In this document: positions 27,539-37,881 of the stretch, piece after piece
Numbering within the stretch: position 1 is the first letter of the stretch
Layout: the number at the start of each line of letters is the position of its first letter
DNA from: an uncultured Granulosicoccaceae bacterium
GTDB taxonomy: Bacteria; Pseudomonadota; Gammaproteobacteria; Granulosicoccales; Granulosicoccaceae
DNA length: 64,000 bases
Assembly (NCBI GenBank): GCA_937998875.1
Contig: CALLBO010000020.1
Coordinates: forward strand, 62,001 to 126,000
Direction of reading: 5' to 3'
Notes under the pieces: model-generated
Told to the model about the DNA's origin: nothing
Databases searched by the model: none
What the model saw: the letters and a program-made list of their open reading frames with translations, nothing else
Translations under genes and position numbers: made by a program

Positions 27539-27688
27539 GCTATGGCCACAAGCCGCGTGTCAGGCGACCAGCCGGAAGCTTTCTAAAGTGAACACAAGAA
27601 TGCATGCGATGCACCGATTTATTTGTCGGTCATCATATATCAATGCAGTTCGAGAAACGACAGTAGGCCCTGGCAGTTCCAGGGGGAA

Positions 27689-27713
27689 GCGGGTGACCGA
27701 ATCGGCCACCCGC
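27689..27713 (-). terminator. Hairpin after the amine-oxidase-like gene
   Basis: GCGGGTG and CACCCGC pair, with a further inner pairing CCGA/TCGG, giving an 11-bp imperfect stem 11 bp after the stop. The tail lacks a T-tract, so this may be a rho-assisted or stability element. It also lies upstream of the polB start. Confidence 0.45.
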
Positions 27714-27723
27714 ATACATCGGT

Positions 27724-29613
<1,890 letters not shown>

Positions 29614-29623
29614 GATTATTCTC

Positions 29624-30343
29624 CTACTTGACCAAGCCATGTTCAATGACATTGGCGTTGCTCAAATCGACCAACGCTGTATAAAGTGGCAACTCACCAC
29701 CACCCGGCCCGAATGTTACGTACATCACACGCTGCCCGTAAAAATGCTGTGCGTCGCTTTGTACGTTGCTTTGCGATGGAAACGCGAGCATTGCCGTTGG
29801 CTGTAACCCGCCAACATCAAAACCGCCGTTGGTAAGAGCAGAACTGGCAAGTGCAATCGCATCTTCCTGCTCCTGAGGGTGTTCCATGGGCTGATATGCC
29901 GAGGCTGCTGACACCTCACTAATGACCGAGCCGCCGTCACCCAGAGAAACCACAATCGTTTCATCGGTTGCATAGTTGTAAAAAACAATACTGGCGACCG
30001 TATCGCTTTTACTGTCGCTGAGAGACGCTTCAATTTCACGATAGTCAGCGCCTAGGCTCGATCGCACCTGCGGGTTATTCATAATCGAGCCACGTGCAGC
30101 ATCGAGCACACCTGCAAGTACGCCCTGCCTCGCACTCGATGGATAAGGTTCGGCATTAGTCATACCTACAGGTTGTGGAGGCCACACACCGTCTACAGGA
30201 CCCGTATGCGGTGTATGTGAGGCAGGTGAATTTTGCACCACATCATCGCCTTCCGTGATCAGCAGACTGCCCGAATCACTACAGCCTGTTAGCAATAGCG
30301 GTGCGGAAATCGCACACACCAGTAATCTATACTTGATGGACAT
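29624..30343 (-). CDS. Lipoprotein resembling the N-terminal domain of copper amine oxidases
   Basis: 239 residues from ATG 30343, chosen because a signal peptide ([21 protein letters not shown]) with lipobox LLTGC begins there; GGAGAG lies 10 bp upstream. After a Ser/Pro-rich spacer, residues about 60-239 carry [20 protein letters not shown], then [20 protein letters not shown], and end [16 protein letters not shown]. These recall the N2/N3 domains of copper amine oxidases, which precede the catalytic domain in ordinary enzymes. Its stop lies 10 bp before the start of the catalytic-like gene, so the two form an operon encoding a split oxidase-like complex. This reading is inferred from pattern similarity. 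Confidence 0.6.
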   Translation of the reverse strand: MSIKYRLLVCAISAPLLLTGCSDSGSLLITEGDDVVQNSPASHTPHTGPVDGVWPPQPVGMTNAEPYPSSARQGVLAGVLDAARGSIMNNPQVRSSLGADYREIEASLSDSKSDTVASIVFYNYATDETIVVSLGDGGSVISEVSAASAYQPMEHPQEQEDAIALASSALTNGGFDVGGLQPTAMLAFPSQSNVQSDAQHFYGQRVMYVTFGPGGGELPLYTALVDLSNANVIEHGLVK

Positions 30344-30528
30344 CTGTTGAACGCTCTCCAATTACGACGGCCCGAGATAAACACCCACGGAGTCAAATGT
30401 GTTGGTCAGCTATTGAGCAACATTTGTACCCGACGCCAATGATTCCACCCGATGCCAAATGCTATTCGTCAGAAATTTGTCAATTGACAGCTATACTGTT
30501 TGTGTATCGAGTGCAATCGTTAGCAGCC

Positions 30529-30768
30529 ATGAACAAAAAGAACATTCAGATTGACCACTTCAACTTTGAAATATCAGTTGATCCGACCACAGACCCTCTA
30601 TCGGCAATCGAGGTAATGGTCTATTTCAGGGATGAGCCATGTTGCGACGGCAATGGTCATCAATACCGGTTTTATCTACCCGTGGGTCTGAGTGAATCGA
30701 GCCTGAAAGACTTGTGCGAGGCTTTTACCAAAGCGGTTCATTGCGAACACCATGCAATGGTCGCCTGA
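30529..30768 (+). CDS. Hypothetical protein with Cys/His tail
   Basis: 79 residues, MNKKNIQIDHFNFEISVDPT onward. A polar alpha-beta-like pattern with FRDEPCCDGNGHQYRFYLPV and a C-terminal VHCEHHAMVA. No family recognised. The longer in-frame extension to 30397 adds residues with no support, and the internal ATG follows an AT-rich promoter-like region. Convergent with the DksA-like gene downstream. Confidence 0.45.
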   Translation: MNKKNIQIDHFNFEISVDPTTDPLSAIEVMVYFRDEPCCDGNGHQYRFYLPVGLSESSLKDLCEAFTKAVHCEHHAMVA

Positions 30769-30846
30769 ACAAAAGCAGCCCTGAAAATGAAGCCTGTGAG
30801 ATAACGCGGATTTACCTGCTGTTATAACTGGAAACACAACGACATT

Positions 30847-31188
30847 CTAAATTTCTTTTTTTTCTGCACAACTGATACAAAGCACCACTGAAGGATTATG
30901 TTGCAATCTTGCTTCTGCAATTTCGTCATCACAACAAGAACAGAATCCAAAATCTTCGGTATCCAATCTTATAAGTGCCTGCTTAAGTGCCGACAACTTT
31001 TGACGCGCTCTATTAAGCGTCTCCGTATACATCGCTTGTGACTGCATTGCGTCCATTCTGGACAATCTACCGACCCTACTCTGATCAAGTTCTACTGTGG
31101 CTGCCCCACCGGTACTGTCTTTAAGCTGCGACTCGAGCGATCGAATTTGCTCGTTGATAAGTTCCCGGTATGAGCTTGTAGAAGTCAC
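30847..31188 (-). CDS. DksA/TraR-family zinc-finger protein
   Basis: 113 residues: an N-terminal coiled region (about 5-75, with DQSRVGRLSRMDAMQSQAMY) and a C-terminal Cys4 zinc finger (CSCCDDEIAEARL and CISCAEKKE, Cys at about 83, 85-86, 103 and 106). Family members bind the secondary channel of RNA polymerase. It is shorter than DksA (about 150), closer to TraR-like or YbiI-type proteins. The start (GTG 31188) lacks a strong ribosome-binding site. It is followed by, and probably co-transcribed with, the acetyltransferase gene just upstream on the same strand (24 bp). Confidence 0.88.
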   Translation of the reverse strand: MTSTSSYRELINEQIRSLESQLKDSTGGAATVELDQSRVGRLSRMDAMQSQAMYTETLNRARQKLSALKQALIRLDTEDFGFCSCCDDEIAEARLQHNPSVVLCISCAEKKEI

Positions 31189-31212
31189 TTCTATCTTATT
31201 AACTATTGATAG

Positions 31213-31632
31213 CTAGGTATCAGGTATCAGGCGTTTACCCATACTCACTGCATCATCAACATTAAAACCCAGCTTCCTGTAGAAGCTTTGTACCGCAATA
31301 TTGTCGGTCCGAATCTGCAGGTTAATTTTAGGACACCCGATCACGAGCAGCTTTTCTTCAAGACAGGCAATAAGGTCGGTTGCATAGCCCCTGCGCTGAT
31401 AATCGGGAGAGACCGCAAGATAGTTCATCCAGCCCCGATGCCCGTCATATCCGCCCATCACAGAGGCCACAATGCCAGCTGATGAATCGCCCACCAGAAA
31501 CAATTCATCATTAACGGCCACTTTGCGTTGGATGTCGAGCAGGGGATTATTCCAGGGCCTGACAAGTCCACACGATTGCCATAGTGCAACTACCTGATCG
31601 CTGTCAGTTAGTTCAAAGCTTCGAATATCCAA
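31213..31632 (-). CDS. GNAT-family acetyltransferase (YpeA-like)
   Basis: 139 residues. Begins MDIRSFELTDSDQVVALWQSCGL, with the acetyl-CoA-binding motif LAVSPDYQRRGYATDLIACLEE at about 70-91 and QSFYRKLGFNV at about 115-125. The layout and length match YpeA/RimI-type N-acetyltransferases of unknown target. Start is TTG 31632, supported by a GGAGGGAG ribosome-binding site just upstream. Confidence 0.88.
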   Translation of the reverse strand: MDIRSFELTDSDQVVALWQSCGLVRPWNNPLLDIQRKVAVNDELFLVGDSSAGIVASVMGGYDGHRGWMNYLAVSPDYQRRGYATDLIACLEEKLLVIGCPKINLQIRTDNIAVQSFYRKLGFNVDDAVSMGKRLIPDT

Positions 31633-31650
31633 CGCTCTCCCTCCATATGA

Positions 31651-32400
31651 CTAACTGTACAACCTTTGTACACCGAATCGATCATGGATTGCATTGGATT
31701 GTTCCTGGGTTATCCGCAGACCTTTAGCCACTGCATCGAGATATTGAGCCTCAGCGCGATTGTCGAGTTGTATCGCCATTAAAGAAACTGAATACACCTC
31801 TTCTTCAATACCTCTTGGCACAGATTGAATGAAACCATTCACATCAGAGCCTTTGGCTATTTCACTGCGAATGAAGTTTTGTTCTTCCTGCCCCATGTTG
31901 CCAACTTTCTGCAGGATGGCTTGTTGCTCCTGCTCATCTATTCTTCCGTCAGAAAGGCCCGCCTGAATCATTGCACGGATATAAACAACCGATTGATCGT
32001 TCTGACTTATGTGTGGTGCCTGTGGTGCCGTTTGTTCAAAAGGATTGTTGCTTGCAGCAGGTGCCTGCTGGCCGCCTGCCTGATTACCCGCCTGACCACG
32101 GCCAAGTTCTTTAAGCGCCTTACCGAGCAGATCGCCAAGTCCACCGCCACCAATTGCACCGCCAAGACCACCGCTTGTTGTTCCTGTATTTTGCTGACCA
32201 ACCGTGCCACCGGAACTACCGCCTGAAGTGCCGCCGCCGGTTTGACCGCCACCGAATACACTGCCTCCCTGACCACCACTACTACCTTTGCCGACTCCTA
32301 ACAGATCTTCAAGTACTTTCGCACCTGAGCCGGTATTTAATGAACCGCCTCCGCTCTGCCCCGCACCAAGTAGTTGTCCAAGTATGTCTGTTGCGTTCAT
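31651..32400 (-). CDS. DUF533/TerB-like protein with Gly-rich N-terminus (YebE-like)
   Basis: 249 residues. Starts MNATDILGQLLGAGQ, then a Gly/Ser/Gln-rich segment (about 13-125), then a helical DUF533 domain of the TerB group (IRAMIQAGLSDGRIDEQEQQ, about 142-161; ending RITQEQSNAIHDRFGV). YebE-type proteins are of unknown function, linked to envelope stress. RBS GGAG lies 9 bp before the ATG. Confidence 0.88.
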   Translation of the reverse strand: MNATDILGQLLGAGQSGGGSLNTGSGAKVLEDLLGVGKGSSGGQGGSVFGGGQTGGGTSGGSSGGTVGQQNTGTTSGGLGGAIGGGGLGDLLGKALKELGRGQAGNQAGGQQAPAASNNPFEQTAPQAPHISQNDQSVVYIRAMIQAGLSDGRIDEQEQQAILQKVGNMGQEEQNFIRSEIAKGSDVNGFIQSVPRGIEEEVYSVSLMAIQLDNRAEAQYLDAVAKGLRITQEQSNAIHDRFGVQRLYS

Positions 32401-32531
32401 AAATTTTTCTCCGAATTATTTTGAGTGCGTCTATCTGACTAAGTTAATGCGAAAGTGATTCACCGTTATGCTGACCTTAGCGGGAAATGAAACAAAAACG
32501 CTGCAAGAAAGAAATTGCTGGTAACGGCTGC

Positions 32532-32954
32532 TTACTCGTTGTCTAGAATTCTCGGGCGAAGCGTGTCGAGTGCATAGCCAGCTGCTGCCGCTGTACGCAG
32601 GATATCGTCAGCTGGCTGCTTACCTGCCTGACTCAACGCCCATAGGACAGTGCAGCGGGTACCTGATCGGCAATACGCAAGAATCGGCTTTGGCAGATCG
32701 GTTAGGTTATCTTCAAATTCATCAACATCAACATCTCTGATTTCTTTGTTACTCACTGGTTGAAACTGTACTGTCATACCCGCTTCAATAGCCAGCTTTT
32801 CGATATCTGCAAACAAAGGCTGATCCGCACCACCTTCTTTATCGGGACGATTACACAGCAAAGACTTAAAATTTGCACTGATATCAGCGATATCAACAGG
32901 CGTAAGTTGCGGGGCAACCGATAGTTCATCAGTAAGCTTTCGGATATCGACCAT
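32532..32954 (-). CDS. DUF442/TIGR01244-type phosphatase or sulfur transferase
   Basis: 140 residues from ATG 32954. Motif: PILAYCRSGTRCTVLWAL, a Cys-x5-Arg phosphatase loop shared by beta-lactamase-hydrolase-like (Blh) proteins. Also seen is IRKLTDELSVAPQLTPVDI at the start. The longer frame to 33206 has no support. Related proteins are linked to sulfide oxidation and to biofilm-related rhodanese fusions. It runs divergent from the GFA gene. Confidence 0.82.
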   Translation of the reverse strand: MVDIRKLTDELSVAPQLTPVDIADISANFKSLLCNRPDKEGGADQPLFADIEKLAIEAGMTVQFQPVSNKEIRDVDVDEFEDNLTDLPKPILAYCRSGTRCTVLWALSQAGKQPADDILRTAAAAGYALDTLRPRILDNE

Positions 32955-33086
32955 CAAGTGTCTCTGTTTGGTTAAGGATGAGGTTAAGTCTATGGACACG
33001 TGACTAATGTCGCAAGGAATCCTGCTTGTTCCCGTGACGGGAATGCTGCAGACTTCCGTCTTCACCAAGCGGAAAATCGAAATATA

Positions 33087-33503
33087 ATGAGCAAAGTAAC
33101 CGGAAAGTGCCTTTGTGGCGCTGTGAGCTACTCGATCGAGGGCGAACCCTTGCGAATGGCTCAATGTCACTGTAAGGGATGCCAGCGAGCATCCGGTACG
33201 GGGCATATGTCATTAGCGTTTTTCAAAGAAGATCAAGTGAGTATCAACGGAGACTTCGCAGAATATTCATCCAAAGCTGACAGCGGCAACGACAACATCC
33301 GCGGATTTTGCTCTACCTGCGGCGCGCGCCTGTTTGGCCGCAATTCTGCCAGAGCAGGAATTATGGCCGTGGCGGTCGGGTGTGCCGATGACAACAACTG
33401 GTTTGCACCGCAAGCAGTGGTTTACAACAAAGACAAACCGCAGTGGGACTGCATGGCAGATGATTTGCCAACCTTCGATGAAATGCCGCCAGCGCCCAAG
33501 TAA
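33087..33503 (+). CDS. GFA family protein (glutathione-dependent formaldehyde-activating fold)
   Basis: 138 residues from ATG 33087. Zinc-site motifs: GKCLCGAVSYSIEG (about 6-19), QCHCKGCQRASGTGH (about 26-40) and FCSTCGARLFG (about 74-84). The fold binds zinc, and some members condense glutathione with formaldehyde; most have unknown roles. The longer upstream frame (from 33000) has no motif support. Confidence 0.88.
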   Translation: MSKVTGKCLCGAVSYSIEGEPLRMAQCHCKGCQRASGTGHMSLAFFKEDQVSINGDFAEYSSKADSGNDNIRGFCSTCGARLFGRNSARAGIMAVAVGCADDNNWFAPQAVVYNKDKPQWDCMADDLPTFDEMPPAPK

Positions 33504-33723
33504 TCGATCCACCACTTAATGCCCGGGTTGTTAATTGCTCACGGTGGGCCGCAAATTAACCCGATATCGACAAATACTTATCTGTACGGGCAGTTCCTTA
33601 CCGCTCGCTGAACTAATGCCATGCTTAGGTGTCTAGTCAGCAGGCGGATGGGATAACCCGTCACTTGCTTGCAAAAACACTAGTGAACAGACGGGCTATT
33701 GCCCGAACCGGAGAACAAACTCA

Positions 33724-34614
33724 ATGAGTCAACTACCCAATAATTTGAACCGTCGCCACCCCCTCTATTTGGCAGTCGCAGGCGGTATTGCCGCCACCAG
33801 TCTGGCTCTGGCAGGCTGTGACAGCAGCACTACCAAATCCACCGATGCTAATCCTACCGCGGTAAAAAAAGAAATCGCATCGGCAGCGTGCAATCCTTGT
33901 GCTGCGAAAGCCTGTAATCCGTGCAATCCGTGCGCTGCTAAAGCCTGCAACCCTTGCAACCCGTGTGCTGCTAAAGCCTGTAACCCTTGCAACCCTTGTG
34001 CTGCCAGCGCATGTAATCCATGCAACCCGTGTGCGGCAGGTAGTTTGCAGGCTTCTGATTTCATTCGTCCGGCAGGAGCAGACTTCGATGCTGCGGCTGC
34101 AGCTTCAATGGTAGCCAAAGGCGAACAGCTATGGAACGACACGTCGCTCAGCACCAATGGTCTGGCGTGTGCTTCGTGCCACGTTGGCGGAGCCCTGCTG
34201 AATGCCACTTTCGCTCAGCCGTATCCGCATGAGATAGCAATGCCTACACAGCAAGCCGGCGTTGGCGCAATTGACATCGATGAGATGGTTAATTTCTGCA
34301 TGCTCGCACCAATGCAGGCGCAGGCACTTCCATGGGGTTCTGAAGAACTACTTGCGCTTAGCGGCTACGCGCTCGAATTGCAGGCTGGTTTCAACCCGTG
34401 CGCCGCGAAAGCTGGTGGTAACCCATGCAATCCTTGTAACCCATGCAATCCGTGCAACCCTTGTGCTGCGAAAAACCCATGCAACCCATGTAATCCATGT
34501 GCTGCAAAGGCATGTAATCCGTGCAACCCTTGTAATCCATGCAATCCATGTGCTGCAAAGAATCCATGCAACCCTTGCAATCCATGCAACCCGTGTGCAG
34601 CAAAGACCAACTAG
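33724..34614 (+). CDS. Lipoprotein c-type cytochrome with NPC-repeat Cys blocks
   Basis: 296 residues. An RR-containing signal with lipobox LALAGC (Cys about 32) is followed by two low-complexity blocks built on Asn-Pro-Cys. The first (about 56-106) is one CNPCAAK then four [10 protein letters not shown] units. The second (about 224-294) has runs of three to five NPC units separated by AAK. Together they hold about 32 Cys. Between them lies a cytochrome c-like domain with heme motif CASCH (149-153) and possible axial Met in [14 protein letters not shown]. Export and outer-membrane or periplasmic anchoring are inferred. No biochemical function for the repeats is known to me; each contains Cys-x-Pro, the core of the formylglycine-enzyme target. 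The next gene encodes that enzyme family. RBS CCGGAG lies 10 bp before the ATG. Confidence 0.85.
   Translation: MSQLPNNLNRRHPLYLAVAGGIAATSLALAGCDSSTTKSTDANPTAVKKEIASAACNPCAAKACNPCNPCAAKACNPCNPCAAKACNPCNPCAASACNPCNPCAAGSLQASDFIRPAGADFDAAAAASMVAKGEQLWNDTSLSTNGLACASCHVGGALLNATFAQPYPHEIAMPTQQAGVGAIDIDEMVNFCMLAPMQAQALPWGSEELLALSGYALELQAGFNPCAAKAGGNPCNPCNPCNPCNPCAAKNPCNPCNPCAAKACNPCNPCNPCNPCAAKNPCNPCNPCNPCAAKTN
33889..34041 (+). repeat. First NPC-repeat block in DNA
   Basis: Imperfect tandem units of about 33 bp (TGCAACCCGTGTGCTGCTAA-type, ending in a GCNAAAGCC) encode four CNPCNPCAA units plus a shorter first one. Codon third positions vary between units, so the protein repeat is conserved better than the DNA. 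Confidence 0.85.
34393..34605 (+). repeat. Second NPC-repeat block in DNA
   Basis: Nine-bp AAYCCNTGY units in runs of about three to five, separated by GCNGCNAAR, make up the C-terminal third of the gene. The number of units differs between runs, as expected of slippage. Its 3' end is also the 5' part of the following reading frame. Confidence 0.85.
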
Positions 34615-35492
34615 TCACACTAATATCAGCAGTAACCAAAGAGCCCGCCAGACGGGCTCTTTTTTTTACTGTGGCCATTCTGCAACTGGCTGGGTGTGTG
34701 CACGCCGAACCACTCTCTCGCCCCGAGACTGTTTCAATCCCTGCAGGCGAGTTCATCATGGGCTCAACCAAAGCTGAACGGGAGTACGCATACCAACTGG
34801 ATGAAGCAGCTTATGGCCACTCGCGCACCAGAACCGGTAAGTGGTACGACTCAGAAAGAAACAGTACTGCAGTTACTACCGATGCATTCGAGATTACCGT
34901 TGCACCAATAACGACAGTACAATACGCTGCCTTTATCAATGCGACAAATCACCCCACCCCGACTGTTACCGAACAAACCTGGAAAAGCTACGGATTGGTT
35001 CATCCATATAGCCGAACACGGCGGCACGCCTGGACGGACAATGATCCTCCCCAGGGTCGCGAAAACCATCCCGTGGTACTCGTCAGCTATCAAGACGCAA
35101 ATGCGTATGCAGAATGGCTGTCAGAAACACTGAGGGAACATTGGCGCCTGCCCACCGAAGCCGAATGGGAGAAGGCGGTACGCGGGGTCGATGGGCGCTA
35201 CTTCCCCTGGGGTAACCGCTTCGAAAGTGATAAGTTAAACAGCCACGATGCCGGACCGTTCGACACAACTGAAACCGGCGCTCGATCATCGCCTGGCCCT
35301 TTCGGCATAATCGACGGCGCCGGCCAGGTATTCGAATGGATTTCGACGGACGAACAAGCAAAAAGAGCGTGGGTTAAAGGAGGCTCTTGGGATGACAAGG
35401 GCTGTGGTGTTTGTCGGCCAGCTGCAAGACACGGCAGGCCAAAAAACCTCAAACATATTCTGATTGGATTTAGACTGGTCAAAGTAAAATGA
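34584..35492 (+). CDS. Formylglycine-generating enzyme-family (SUMF1/FGE) lipoprotein-like protein
   Basis: About 302 residues from the ATG at 34584; the start is uncertain because in-frame ATGs also occur at 34539 and 34566 and a GTG at 34671. Apparent signal region: ...[19 protein letters not shown], with LAGC lipobox-like. Family motifs: [68 protein letters not shown] and IGFRLVK. Catalytic Cys: aligned to human FGE, only one of the two active-site Cys (in [11 protein letters not shown]) seems in place, so oxidase activity may differ. The 5' end overlaps the repeat gene in another frame. The next gene overlaps its stop by 4 bp. Confidence 0.8.
   Translation: MQPVCSKDQLVTLISAVTKEPARRALFFTVAILQLAGCVHAEPLSRPETVSIPAGEFIMGSTKAEREYAYQLDEAAYGHSRTRTGKWYDSERNSTAVTTDAFEITVAPITTVQYAAFINATNHPTPTVTEQTWKSYGLVHPYSRTRRHAWTDNDPPQGRENHPVVLVSYQDANAYAEWLSETLREHWRLPTEAEWEKAVRGVDGRYFPWGNRFESDKLNSHDAGPFDTTETGARSSPGPFGIIDGAGQVFEWISTDEQAKRAWVKGGSWDDKGCGVCRPAARHGRPKNLKHILIGFRLVKVK
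34638..34667 (+). terminator. Perfect intrinsic terminator of the NPC-repeat gene
   Basis: A 10-bp stem (AAAGAGCCCG / CGGGCTCTTT), 5-nt loop, and eight T in a row, 24 bp after the stop of the repeat gene. It lies inside the FGE-family reading frame, where it encodes [10 protein letters not shown]. It should cut most transcription coming from the repeat gene before it enters the FGE gene, unless relieved. Confidence 0.93.
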
Positions 35493-36247
35493 CACAACTC
35501 TCCGTTAAAGCACAATATTCACCCAACCTGAAAGATCAACTCGCGGCGTTGCCGGACCACAGGCTACATGAGATGGTGACCGCAGGTGACAAAATAAATA
35601 ATTGCTACCGGCTTTTGCAAAAAAACGAGAAATTCGGCAACGTTGTGCGGGAAGTATTGCGAGATCAAGGCACATTCTACGAGCTTGAACACTACCCTCA
35701 GGGTGATGTGCACGACAAAGATTCACACTCGCAGTATTTTTATCATGCCCACCGCGGCATAGACGGCGAAAACGGTCACTTTCACACCTTTCTGCGCGCG
35801 AAAGGAATGCCCCGTAAATTTAAGCCGGCCCCTTACAATGGTGAAGTTAAGTGGCCCGAAGGGGATGATGCACTAAGCCATCTGATCGCTGTATCAATGA
35901 ACCCGAAGGGCTATCCGATTGGACTGTTCTCAACCAATAGATGGGTAACAGGTGAAACATGGTACAAGGCAGAAGATGTCATTTCCATGCTTGATCACTT
36001 CAACATGGATTTGTTATACCCGTCATGGCCAGTGAACATCTGGATTACTGAAACGATTCGACTTTTCAGACCGCAAATTGAAGAACTACTAATCCAGCGC
36101 GATGCATCGGTTGATAAGTGGCGAGCAAAATATACAGACAAAGATGTCTATGAGGACCGCGAACTGGAAGTTACCAGTGAGTATCTCATTGATGTGGATA
36201 GACAGCTGGATGCGGTACATAAAGAGTTAAAATCGCGGATGCACTAA
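35489..36247 (+). CDS. His-rich protein of unknown function (DUF6969-like)
   Basis: 252 residues, cytoplasmic (no signal or membrane span). Distinctive motif at about residues 70-100: YFYHAHRGIDGENGHFHTFL, dense in His and preceded by ELEHYPQGDV; then HLIAVSMNPKGYPIGLFSTN and WVTGETWY. The His cluster suggests a metal site. I recall similar proteins annotated as DUF6969 but cannot confirm this here. Its ATG overlaps the FGE stop by 4 bp (ATGA), a sign of coupled translation, so it is likely a working partner of the FGE-family protein. Confidence 0.75.
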   Translation: MTQLSVKAQYSPNLKDQLAALPDHRLHEMVTAGDKINNCYRLLQKNEKFGNVVREVLRDQGTFYELEHYPQGDVHDKDSHSQYFYHAHRGIDGENGHFHTFLRAKGMPRKFKPAPYNGEVKWPEGDDALSHLIAVSMNPKGYPIGLFSTNRWVTGETWYKAEDVISMLDHFNMDLLYPSWPVNIWITETIRLFRPQIEELLIQRDASVDKWRAKYTDKDVYEDRELEVTSEYLIDVDRQLDAVHKELKSRMH

Positions 36248-36681
36248 TAGTTGTTAGTCACGACATTGAGCAACATACCCTACCCGACCTCCACCTGTGC
36301 CCGGTGCATTCCAGCCATGACTGCAATAAGCGGATACACCAGGCTCTGCAACGTGGACGCCTTGTGGTAGATCGCATGCTGCAAAAAAACACAAATCATC
36401 CATTTCGGGCCGAGCCCGATGGTAAATCACGCTCAAAAATCGACATCATGCTGCAAGTTAGGTACGGTTTCAGGCAATGCCTCTTTCTAAAAAGATGGCG
36501 TCCGGGTATGACTGCCGAATTGCTTCGAATCACTGTATATTGTTCTATCAAACAACGTGTGTTCAGCGCTGCAGCACCAACCCTGACATTTCGCTGATTA
36601 CAGCCATACGAAACTACTGGCAACACGCCGTGTAACGGCTAAAACCAATCTGCAACATAAAAATGTATCGGAACTAAAAAT
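36248..36681. other. Intergenic stretch before the M48 peptidase gene
   Basis: No gene supported. A minus-strand frame at 36254-36436 (no ATG; Cys-rich product with GWNAPGTGGGRVGYVAQC) has some low-complexity character but no ribosome-binding site or family. I read it as chance or remnant. A weak promoter for the peptidase gene may lie near 36560. Confidence 0.35.
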
Positions 36682-37881
36682 ATGAATGCCGAAGAGCTCA
36701 GATCAAAGCAGGATCGTGAAATCGCCCGTCAGCTAATGGAAGTCAAAGATGTTAAACGCATAAACGAGATGATCGAGAAACGCGAAGAAGAAGGACCAAT
36801 GGGCACTCGCCGCAGGCTGCTCGCAACCTCGGTACGCCTGAGCCGCGGCATGGCACCATGGCTTCACGAAATGGCAGACGACTGCATTGAAAAACTCGGT
36901 GTGGAAATTCCGACAGAACTATATGTGTATTCAAGCCCTACCTATAATGCTGCCTGTGTGAAGCCTGAGGACGGTCGCTTATTCATTATGTTCTCTTCCA
37001 GCTTATTGGAAGCTTTTGAGGGCTCGGAACTTAAGTTCGTTATGGGTCATGAGCTGGGTCATTATTTATACGGTCACCACGATATCCCCATCGGCTATCT
37101 GCTAAAGGGTAATCCGCGTCCAAGCCCGAAGCTTGCACTGCAATTGACTACCTGGTCGCGCTATGCGGAAATCTCCGCAGACAGAGCCGGTGCGCACTGC
37201 GCTAAAGACCCGGAGGGTGTTGCGCGATCACTGTTTAAACTTGCATCCGGTCTCAGCAGCAAGCTGGTCAAATTCAATATCGACGAGTTCATGCAACAAG
37301 TCGATGAAATGCAAATCGAGGATGCAGAACCGGGACAGGGAGCACCACCGGAAGACTGGTTCATGACACATCCGTTCAGCCCGCTGCGGGTACGTGCCTT
37401 GCGGCTTTATGATTCATCAGTACTGGCCAAAAAAGATGGCAACAGCATCGACGAGTTGGAGGCTGGAGTGCAGGTACTGATGACAATCATGGAGCCAAGT
37501 TATCTGGAAGGCCGCACTGACAACGCAGAAAACATGCGCCGTTTGTTGTTTGCAGCTGCTCTCTCGGTAGCCAACGCTAATGGTGATATCTCCGAAAAAG
37601 AGATCGCTGTGTTCGAAAAGTTCTTCGGTAAAAGGACATTCTCTGATGACCTCAACCTGGAACGCCTCGCCGACGACCTGAAAGATCGCATTGAACAGGT
37701 TAAAGCATCAACCACTACTGCGCAGCGTATGCAAATAGTGAGAGACCTTTGCACGGTGGCCAACGCAGACAAGCAAGTCAGCAACCCTGAGTTGAAAGTA
37801 ATTACGTCAATTGCAGAGGCTCTGGACGTACCGTCCCACTTCGTAAATCAGGCTGCGACCTTGGAAGTCAAACTCGACTAG
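36682..37881 (+). CDS. M48-family metallopeptidase fused to a TerB-like domain
   Basis: 399 residues. The peptidase part has the zinc motif MGHELGHYLYGHH (His, Glu and His, about 121-133) and the downstream third ligand in YAEISADRAGAHCAKDPEG (about 159-177). The C-terminal part (about 275-399) contains RRLLFAAALSVANANGDISE and TTTAQRMQIVRDLCTVANAD, which match a TerB/DUF533-type helical domain with acidic loop. No signal peptide or membrane span is visible, unlike HtpX or BepA, so it looks soluble. The architecture (peptidase followed by TerB-like domain) is less common. Role: probably protein quality control, target unknown. Confidence 0.82.
   Translation: MNAEELRSKQDREIARQLMEVKDVKRINEMIEKREEEGPMGTRRRLLATSVRLSRGMAPWLHEMADDCIEKLGVEIPTELYVYSSPTYNAACVKPEDGRLFIMFSSSLLEAFEGSELKFVMGHELGHYLYGHHDIPIGYLLKGNPRPSPKLALQLTTWSRYAEISADRAGAHCAKDPEGVARSLFKLASGLSSKLVKFNIDEFMQQVDEMQIEDAEPGQGAPPEDWFMTHPFSPLRVRALRLYDSSVLAKKDGNSIDELEAGVQVLMTIMEPSYLEGRTDNAENMRRLLFAAALSVANANGDISEKEIAVFEKFFGKRTFSDDLNLERLADDLKDRIEQVKASTTTAQRMQIVRDLCTVANADKQVSNPELKVITSIAEALDVPSHFVNQAATLEVKLD

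Noticed and set aside
33765-34208. Minus-strand frame opposite the NPC-repeat gene encoding a Leu/His/Gly-rich repeat product
   Set aside because: It is the mirror of the repeat; no ribosome-binding site or promoter, and the plus-strand product has a signal peptide and heme site.
33889-34605. CRISPR-like appearance of the NPC-repeat DNA
   Set aside because: Units are short, contiguous and in frame, with no spacers and no Cas genes. It is a coding repeat.
36254-36436. Minus-strand frame with a Cys/Gly-rich end
   Set aside because: Non-ATG start, no ribosome-binding site and no family resemblance. Its FFAA-x3-P pattern is weakly echoed by the minus-strand frame at 37807-38088, too little to claim relation.
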